From Methanosaeta sp. UBA80 (GTDB lineage Archaea > Halobacteriota > Methanosarcinia > Methanotrichales > Methanotrichaceae), in NCBI GenBank assembly GCA_002505805.1, contig DAWB01000113.1, forward strand, positions 1 to 7,378: a DNA stretch of 7,378 bases, written 5' to 3'. Of the stretch, positions 1 through 5,256 are shown one piece after another (the stretch's first letter is position 1; the number at the start of each line of letters is the position of its first letter). A program made the translations under genes and the position numbers. The notes beneath the pieces were generated by a model, which saw only the letters and a program-made list of their open reading frames with translations, had not been told where the DNA came from and did not search any database.

Positions 1-12
1 GTCCTCATATCG

Positions 13-1110
13 ATGCAGATCATCACTATGGGAAAAACACCTTTCGGGGACGTCCTTCGCTCATGGTTGGTAGTAATCATCGGGCTTTTAGCAGCAATGC
101 TCGGAACCCTGGCCATTTTCTATCCGGAGTACCTCGGCACCACAATCCGCATCATTGCCGGCCTTATAGTCCTGATCACCGGAGCCTTGGGGCTGCTGCA
201 GCTGTTCACCGCCAAGGATAAGGCCCGAATATGGCTGAAGGCCCCCGGGATACTAAGACAGCTGACTGTAGCCTGTGCCTTGGTATATAGCATCGAAATA
301 ATATTAGGGATTATCACTCTTCTCCCTGGCATAATGCCCGACCGGATTACAGCTGTGCTGCTTGTCATATTTGGCGCGAGCGTCTTCTTCCTTGCCTGGT
401 GCATCCACGTGGCATCCCACCAGTACAGCTCCTCAAGCGCGAAGATGGTACCAGATCCATCCAAGCCGGAAGGCGGATTCATCCTTTTAAGAGAGACATC
501 TCTTACAGTGGGAGATACTTTCAACATCTACCAGGGATTTCTATTGATAATCCTCGGAATCCTGGTACTATTCATGATCCTCGGCATATTTCCCTCTTTT
601 AATTCCGATGGACAGCTGGGACTTTTGTTGGTGCTGACCTCTCTCCAATTGCTCGCCCTGGGACAGTTCATAGGAAGCGATTTCAGCCGTTCATGGTCGA
701 TGATCGCTATTGCGATTCTGTGTGCTGGGGCAGGAATCTTCTCCTGTATCGTCCCTGGAGTCTTATCCGGTGTTATCCAGCCGATCATAGGGATTCAGAA
801 CATCATCACGGGAGGCCTGCTTCTTGCCACAAAAATCATAGGCCCGACTGTGTACGGAATCAGGCACCCACCGGCTAAACCCGCTCTCATTCCCCCTATA
901 GTCAAGCGACTATACCTTGCATTGACCATCACCGGGATAGTGGCAATCCTGTTTGGCATCAATATGCTTGCACCACTCCTGCTCCCAAGTCTGCTGGGAG
1001 TGGTCGCCTTTGCCATGCTCCTTCCTCTACTAATCATCATTATGGGATCAATGTCGTTGATTACTGTAGCCATCACCCAGAAACTTCAGCAGGGCGCGGC
1101 AAAGCCATAA
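13..1110 (+). CDS. HdeD/DUF308-like polytopic membrane protein
   Basis: A 365-residue, very hydrophobic integral membrane protein with about ten predicted helices, near residues 18-38, 43-65, 85-106, 112-134, 172-193, 201-221, 228-248, 253-275, 299-320 and 322-352. A polar loop lies at 135-170. The helices come in pairs in which the second often ends in Gly-rich I-x-x-G-x-x-x-L, the pattern of DUF308/HdeD (acid-resistance membrane protein) repeats. HdeD itself is about 190 residues with six helices, so this protein looks like an enlarged or duplicated version. Its biochemical role is unknown and I assign none. Start: ATG at 13, with a second in-frame ATG at 28 (MGKTPF) that also fits. Neither has a clear Shine-Dalgarno. 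The frame is open through base 1, so the true start may lie left of the window. It is convergent with the operon ending at 1226. The family call is moderate, the coding call strong. Confidence 0.75.
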   Translation: MQIITMGKTPFGDVLRSWLVVIIGLLAAMLGTLAIFYPEYLGTTIRIIAGLIVLITGALGLLQLFTAKDKARIWLKAPGILRQLTVACALVYSIEIILGIITLLPGIMPDRITAVLLVIFGASVFFLAWCIHVASHQYSSSSAKMVPDPSKPEGGFILLRETSLTVGDTFNIYQGFLLIILGILVLFMILGIFPSFNSDGQLGLLLVLTSLQLLALGQFIGSDFSRSWSMIAIAILCAGAGIFSCIVPGVLSGVIQPIIGIQNIITGGLLLATKIIGPTVYGIRHPPAKPALIPPIVKRLYLALTITGIVAILFGINMLAPLLLPSLLGVVAFAMLLPLLIIIMGSMSLITVAITQKLQQGAAKP

Positions 1111-1138
1111 TCAAATAGCGGCTTCCAGATATGCCAAT

Positions 1139-1176
1139 AAAAAAAAGGTATGGACGTGTTTTCAGGAAAGCTTTCC
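1139..1176 (-). terminator. Probable terminator of the leftward three-gene operon
   Basis: About 50 bases after the SDR stop codon, the leftward transcript passes a perfect 12-base palindrome, GGAAAGCTTTCC (1165-1176). Eighteen bases further on it reads a run of eight T (the A8 at 1139-1146 on the given strand). Oligo-T tracts are the core termination signal in archaea, and a hairpin followed by T's would also serve in bacteria. The palindrome has no loop, so it is a weak RNA hairpin; the T8 tract is the stronger part. The rightward gene ending at 1110 has only a TTTT at 1178-1181 after the same palindrome. Confidence 0.5.
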
Positions 1177-1225
1177 CTTTTCTGGCTCTGAAATCAGGGC
1201 TGCAACAGCAGGTCTTCTTTCGTAG

Positions 1226-2038
1226 CTAGACGATCCACTCACCACTTCTGCGCTTGCGGGCCACATTGAGGAAATATGCATCATTGCCCTCGGCCATCGC
1301 CGGATTGAAGCAGTTGATAGCGCCCTGGACATCATTATCATCGCCTAGCACAAGGCGCTCTCTCCTTGAGACTCCCTCCAGTATTTTGCTCGCTGATTGC
1401 GCAGCTGTCTGAGCGCCTTCTGGCGGCTTAGTGTCCCCCCATATAGCAGTGATTGTGGTGCCGGGAGTCGCCGATGTGAAGCAGATATTCTCATCCCAAT
1501 ATTCGTAACGAAGAGCCAGAGTCAAACCATTCAGTGCTGCTTTAGTTGCAGAATACATAGTCTGCTCAGGCATGGGAGAGAACGCTATGCCTGATATCAC
1601 ATCTATGATATGACCGCCGCCCTGTGCTCGCATAATTGGAATGGCGGCGCGAATGCCATAGACAGCACTGTAAAAGTTGATCGCAAAGGCCTTCTGCCAA
1701 GCCTCATTGGTTTGCTCCTCGAAGAGCCCGCTGAGACCAACTCCTGCGTTATTGAACAGGATATCAAGACGGCCCTCTCCAAAAGCAGCCGACTTGGCAA
1801 TCATATCCTTTACATTTTTCTCGTTGGTGACATCACATATCAAGCCGAGCACCTTGCCCGGATACTTTCCCTCCAGCCGAGCCGTCTCCCGATCGATTCT
1901 CTCCTTGTTTATATCGGCCAAGACTACTCTCTTAGCTCCAAAGGCAAGCATCCCCTCGCAGAGAGCCAGTCCGATTCCTGATGCGCCGCCGGTAACGACA
2001 GCAACCTTGTTCTCAAAATATTTTCCTGTCTCACTCAT
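1226..2038 (-). CDS. Short-chain dehydrogenase/reductase (classical SDR)
   Basis: A 270-residue single-domain Rossmann oxidoreductase of usual classical-SDR length. It interconverts a carbonyl and an alcohol in the cytoplasm using a nicotinamide cofactor. Visible motifs are the cofactor-binding TGGASGIG at 16-23, an acidic Asp42 ending strand 2 (VVLADIN), which favours NAD(H) over NADP(H), NNAG at 97-100, the structural Asn121, and the catalytic Ser149, Tyr162 and Lys166 (YSATK). TPG at 191-193 follows. All four members of the Asn-Ser-Tyr-Lys tetrad are present, so the enzyme should be active. Start: ATG with an excellent GGAGGAG site just upstream. It is the last gene of the operon, 27 bases after the ADC-like gene, and a terminator-like element follows. 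The substrate is unknown. Partner genes suggest a ketone or hydroxy intermediate of the same pathway (inference). Confidence 0.93.
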   Translation of the reverse strand: MSETGKYFENKVAVVTGGASGIGLALCEGMLAFGAKRVVLADINKERIDRETARLEGKYPGKVLGLICDVTNEKNVKDMIAKSAAFGEGRLDILFNNAGVGLSGLFEEQTNEAWQKAFAINFYSAVYGIRAAIPIMRAQGGGHIIDVISGIAFSPMPEQTMYSATKAALNGLTLALRYEYWDENICFTSATPGTTITAIWGDTKPPEGAQTAAQSASKILEGVSRRERLVLGDDNDVQGAINCFNPAMAEGNDAYFLNVARKRRSGEWIV

Positions 2039-2044
2039 TCATTA

Positions 2045-2053
2045 CTCCTCCTT
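2045..2053 (-). promoter_or_regulatory. Ribosome binding site of the SDR gene
   Basis: On the leftward strand the bases AAGGAGGAG end six bases before the ATG at 2038. This is a near-perfect anti-16S match at good spacing. It fixes the SDR start and supports independent initiation within the polycistronic message. Confidence 0.8.
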
Positions 2054-2065
2054 CGAGAATTGCAA

Positions 2066-2935
2066 TCAATATTGTCCATACCGCTGATGGCCCGCGCAGA
2101 TGGTAGAGCGATCGTAGCGACCTGCAAACAGGTAGCTAAAGAGGTTATCGGATTCTTTTCCCCCGAATGTAGCTAATTGGTGCACTCCCCTTATCCAATT
2201 AGAGTTTATGGAATACGCAGCACCCATTGGCTTGACCACGACCAGCTCCGACCAGGGGTCGTCCAGCGATGGCTCCATTGAAATCGATTTAATGCTGGCG
2301 GCCTCATAACTCCTGTAATCCGTAACGCTATCATATCCGATGAGAGTAGTTTTAGGCAGGATCATATGACCGTCTGAATCCGCGCCGATGTCATATTTAA
2401 AGAGGAAACAGTAACCGTCTGCGCTAGCACCGGGGACGAGTTTGGGGAATGCCGCCTCCATCATCGGATCGTTGTAGCCTCCAATCTCTATCTCTGCCTC
2501 GAAGATACGCCTGCCCTTAGCTTCCACCACAGTATGTGCGATATCATCGTTTCGCTCAACAACGATCTTCTCACACATTTTCTTTGGCAGCCCGGATCCT
2601 TCTCGGCCGCTTAACAGTCCCATCTGGGCTCCCGGACCGCTGAGCTGCAGGTTGCAGAAATATAGGCCGTTATGTTCCTTGTACCGGGCACCGAGGATTC
2701 CGATTCCTGCTTCCATATACCATGAAGCGAAGGTTGGCTCCCTAATGTTGACGAAGTAGGAATATACAAGAGGATGTTCGGGATCAGCCAATTCAAATTG
2801 CGGGGGAAGCACACGTCTCGCAACCTTTGGATCGGTCTCCCAATAGATATAGAGACCCTCCTCCTCATTCATCGCCGCCCCCTTCATAAATGCCTTGAGC
2901 TTCTCGCGTTCTACGAAATAACTTCCGTTCTTCAT
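2066..2935 (-). CDS. Acetoacetate decarboxylase-like protein (ADC superfamily)
   Basis: A 289-residue soluble protein of the ADC superfamily, somewhat longer than clostridial ADC (about 244). The family uses a lysine Schiff base to decarboxylate beta-keto acids; several superfamily members instead carry out aldol/dehydratase or hydratase chemistry. By eye, GREGSGLPKK at 110-119 aligns with the clostridial GRE...YPKK, placing the Schiff-base lysine at Lys118 with its neighbour Lys119. WYMEAG at 72-77 places Glu75 on clostridial Glu76. The clostridial Arg29 position falls on an acidic residue (about Glu25), which suggests a substrate other than acetoacetate. The N-terminal half includes a conserved-looking ETDPKVARRVLPPQFE stretch (33-48). 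Start: ATG with a strong GAGGTGG site. It is the middle gene of the operon, 50 bases after the reductase and 27 before the SDR. The family is secure, the reaction is not. Confidence 0.9.
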   Translation of the reverse strand: MKNGSYFVEREKLKAFMKGAAMNEEEGLYIYWETDPKVARRVLPPQFELADPEHPLVYSYFVNIREPTFASWYMEAGIGILGARYKEHNGLYFCNLQLSGPGAQMGLLSGREGSGLPKKMCEKIVVERNDDIAHTVVEAKGRRIFEAEIEIGGYNDPMMEAAFPKLVPGASADGYCFLFKYDIGADSDGHMILPKTTLIGYDSVTDYRSYEAASIKSISMEPSLDDPWSELVVVKPMGAAYSINSNWIRGVHQLATFGGKESDNLFSYLFAGRYDRSTICAGHQRYGQY

Positions 2936-2941
2936 GATAGA

Positions 2942-2948
2942 CCACCTC
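2942..2948 (-). promoter_or_regulatory. Ribosome binding site of the ADC-like gene
   Basis: The leftward strand reads GAGGTGG six bases before the ATG at 2935, close to the GGAGGTGA consensus. It selects this ATG over the internal Met17 and Met22. No TATA-like element is visible in the 50-base gap, so the gene is probably expressed from the operon promoter. Confidence 0.75.
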
Positions 2949-2985
2949 TATTTTGTTTGCATCAGTCTGTTCTATTCTATCCGGT

Positions 2986-4932
2986 TCAGGATTCGAAGAC
3001 GAATGCCTGACCATATGCGTCCTGTGTCGCCTCCAGAATCCTTCCACCGCGGTTTGCGTCCCCCAGGATATGCGCCTCAGGAAAATCGGCCTTGAAGGCA
3101 TTGACTATGTCTTGACGAGGTCGAACGCCCAGGGCCAGGATGATCGTCTCGGCATTGATAAACACCCTTTTGCCATCATCCACGCGCTCCAAGGCGACTC
3201 CGCCCTCAGTTATCTCCGACACCCTGTGCCCGAGCAGGTAGACGGGATTGTATTCTGCCAGACGCCGCTTAATATCGAAGATAACCAAGATTGAGATCCC
3301 CTGGCCTATTTCGGGTAGCATATCGACAATTGTTGTCCTGTGCCCGGCCTTTGCCACAACCTCAGCTGTCTCAAGACCGGTCATGCCGGAGCCAAGGATT
3401 ATGCAATCTCCCTTGAGCTGGGCACTTCCAGTTAGCACATCCTCAGCAATGACGACATTCTTCCCACTGATGCCAGGTATAGGTGGCAACATCGGCATCG
3501 CCCCGCAAGCTATGAAAACCCCGCAGGGCGACAAGGCCTTGACCTTTTCAACAGTTGCCTCTTCACCAATCCTCAATTCTATATCGCTTTCGCAGACCTG
3601 GGCGATCATTCCATCGACCAGCCTGGTTATCTTCTCCTTGCCCTCACCCTTATCTGCGATGTTTAGAGTGCCTCCCAAACGTTCTGACGGATCGAAGAGT
3701 ACAACATGAAATCCACGTCTATCCAGAAGCAACGCTGCTTCGATTCCAGCCGGCCCGCCACCGATGATTGCGACCGTTCTTCCTTGACCGTTGTGTTTAG
3801 GATTCTCGAACTCCCTCTCACGCCCCAGCTTCGGGTTTACAGCGCACTTGACATGCCGGAAGTTCACTATTTCCTGGAAGCAGCACAGGCATCCAATGCA
3901 TTTGCGTATGGTCTCAGCCTTTCCCGATCGGGCCTTATTGCACCATTCGGGATCGGCCAGATGACCACGTGCCACTCCGACAAAGTCACAGCAACTATCC
4001 ATAAGTAGCTTCTCGGCTACCTCTGGCTCCTTGATGTTACAGACTGCTATAACCGGGATGTTTACATGCTTCTTCACCTCTGCGGCCATGTAGCTCTTCC
4101 AGCACTGCTCGTAAGTGCCGGGCTCTATAGTAGCGCATGGATCAGAACTTCCTGGTACACCCCCACAGCTGACATCAAGAAAATCGACTCCCGCCTTCTC
4201 TAACGTCTCACAGATTTTGCAGCTTTCTTCAAGGTCATTTCCATCTTTTCCAAGAAACTCCTCCACAGAAAGCCGCACCCCTAGCGGAAACCGGCCTCCG
4301 CACCTCTCGCGGATGCCCCTAATAATCTCGAGCAAGAATCGCATTCGGTTCTCTAAGTTGCCACCGTACTCGTCCGTCCGTTTGTTCAGATATGGAGAAA
4401 GGAAGCTGTTGATCAAATAGCCATGAGCACCATGCAGCAAGATGCCATCAGCGCCTGCTAGCTGAGTGAGCATTGCACCGTTAATGAAGGCGGATTCTAT
4501 TTTTGCTATCTCATGGATCTCGAGCGCTTTCGGGGTCTCCAGAGCAGTAGGGGCTTTTACTGCCGATGCAGCAACTATCGGCTCGCCGCCGATTGCAGAA
4601 GACCCTTGTCCTCCTGGGTGATGAAGCTGAAAGAACATTTTCGTGCCATACTTGTGAACTGTATCAACCAGGCGAGCCAATCCAGCAACGTCATTAAGAT
4701 TTCTGGCTGCGAGCTGGCAGGGCTCTGCTGCCCCGGCTCCATCTAGCACACGGCAGAGCTCACTTTCGATAAGCCCAACACCACCTTTTGCCCGTGCTTC
4801 ATAGTAGGCAATGATGTCATCATTCGTTCCACCTCCCGGCGCCGCAATTCCCGTACCCATCGGAGACATCACGACCCGGTTCTTAATCTCGACAAGTCCA
4901 ATCCGCCCCTTACTGAACAATTTTTCGTACAT
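2986..4932 (-). CDS. NADH:flavin oxidoreductase, 2,4-dienoyl-CoA/enoate reductase type (Old Yellow Enzyme + FAD/NAD domains)
   Basis: A 648-residue multidomain cytoplasmic reductase with the architecture of FadH, trimethylamine dehydrogenase and clostridial enoate reductases. Residues 1-340 form the FMN TIM barrel: SPMGTG near 23-28, QLHHPG at 102-107, HGAHGYLI at 167-174, and SPYLNKRTDEYGG at 179-191. Cys345, Cys348, Cys351 and Cys363 should ligate a 4Fe-4S cluster. GGGPAG at 391-396 binds FAD, GSGMTG at 514-519 binds NAD(P)H, and a C-terminal GD at 624-625 completes the FAD site. Electrons should run NAD(P)H, FAD, 4Fe-4S, FMN, activated C=C. Tyr172 aligns with the FadH catalytic tyrosine, but the FadH histidine site reads about Pro260, so the substrate probably differs from dienoyl-CoA. 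Start: MYEKLF matches the family N-terminus. An upstream in-frame ATG at 4962 adds ten residues and cannot be excluded. First gene of the operon. Confidence 0.93.
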   Translation of the reverse strand: MYEKLFSKGRIGLVEIKNRVVMSPMGTGIAAPGGGTNDDIIAYYEARAKGGVGLIESELCRVLDGAGAAEPCQLAARNLNDVAGLARLVDTVHKYGTKMFFQLHHPGGQGSSAIGGEPIVAASAVKAPTALETPKALEIHEIAKIESAFINGAMLTQLAGADGILLHGAHGYLINSFLSPYLNKRTDEYGGNLENRMRFLLEIIRGIRERCGGRFPLGVRLSVEEFLGKDGNDLEESCKICETLEKAGVDFLDVSCGGVPGSSDPCATIEPGTYEQCWKSYMAAEVKKHVNIPVIAVCNIKEPEVAEKLLMDSCCDFVGVARGHLADPEWCNKARSGKAETIRKCIGCLCCFQEIVNFRHVKCAVNPKLGREREFENPKHNGQGRTVAIIGGGPAGIEAALLLDRRGFHVVLFDPSERLGGTLNIADKGEGKEKITRLVDGMIAQVCESDIELRIGEEATVEKVKALSPCGVFIACGAMPMLPPIPGISGKNVVIAEDVLTGSAQLKGDCIILGSGMTGLETAEVVAKAGHRTTIVDMLPEIGQGISILVIFDIKRRLAEYNPVYLLGHRVSEITEGGVALERVDDGKRVFINAETIILALGVRPRQDIVNAFKADFPEAHILGDANRGGRILEATQDAYGQAFVFES

Positions 4933-4980
4933 AGCCTCGCCGCCCGTGGTTACAATGAACATATTAAGATTGATTAGCCA

Positions 4981-5012
4981 ATTTCATTTTTATTATTCAT
5001 GGTATTTATATG
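4981..5012 (-). promoter_or_regulatory. Probable archaeal promoter of the reductase-ADC-SDR operon
   Basis: The leftward strand reads AAACATATAAATACC: a TATA-box core CATATAAAT (about 5003-5011) preceded by A's that fit a TFB-recognition element. Transcription would begin about 25 bases on, near 4981. That gives a leader of about 18 bases to the ATG at 4962 or about 48 to the preferred ATG at 4932. A bacterial -35/-10 pair is not evident. This is the only good TATA-like element seen before the operon. Confidence 0.55.
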
Positions 5013-5051
5013 TTTAGCTGGCAGAACCGGCAGCCCTGCTGTCGGCAGCTC
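5013..5051 (-). promoter_or_regulatory. GC-rich repeats immediately upstream of the operon TATA box (possible operator)
   Basis: Reading leftward, GCTGCCG occurs twice (ending near 5043 and 5027), followed by CTGCC close to the TATA element, with AGCT at both outer ends. A small perfect GCTG-TCGG-CAGC dyad sits at 5038-5049. This GC-rich block stands out in an AT-rich gap and lies where an archaeal activator would bind. No regulator gene is in the window, so the role is inference. Confidence 0.25.
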
Positions 5052-5110
5052 CTAGAACTTCACATCAACCTCCACCAGCGTCTCCCCCGCCTCTCTGCTT
5101 ATCACTGATC

Positions 5111-5200
5111 AAAAAAAGACTGGAGTATGAACTGATTATTGAGTTCTATGACATTTTTAAGTCATTCTTTAAAAATGACATAGAATCAGCAACAAAAAAA
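5111..5200 (-). terminator. Imperfect inverted repeat flanked by T7 tracts, probable transporter terminator
   Basis: Downstream of the transporter stop (5257) the leftward strand has a T7 tract (5194-5200), then an inverted repeat with 17-base arms at 5169-5185 and 5144-5160. Sixteen of 17 pairs match, with an 8-base loop. The stem continues for three more pairs (5186-5188 with 5140-5142) past one bulged base. A second T7 tract lies at 5111-5117. T tracts are archaeal termination signals and the stem would stabilise the 3' end. The arms are AT-rich and contain ATGACAT in both, so binding of a dimeric regulator is an alternative. Confidence 0.5.
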
Positions 5201-5256
5201 CTACCTTGCGAAGAGGAGCATATAAATCCCTTCGCCCGCGGCCCGATGCGAACCGC

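Noticed and set aside
1111..1225. Small gene or RNA gene in the convergent gap
   Set aside because: Only 115 bases, with no ribosome site, no tRNA-like fold and no usable frame; only the palindrome and T8 tract stand out.
1610..2087. Two overlapping right-hand open frames (1610-1981 and 1677-2087)
   Set aside because: Both are antisense to the SDR with its intact catalytic motifs; composition looks like a reverse-strand shadow.
3248..3709. Open frame of 153 codons on the right-hand strand
   Set aside because: It lies wholly antisense to the flavin reductase, whose cofactor motifs are conserved across it, and it has no recognisable domain.
5140..5188. Inverted repeat as terminal repeats of a miniature mobile element
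   Set aside because: The arms are separated by only eight bases and no target duplication is seen; a stem-loop explains it better.
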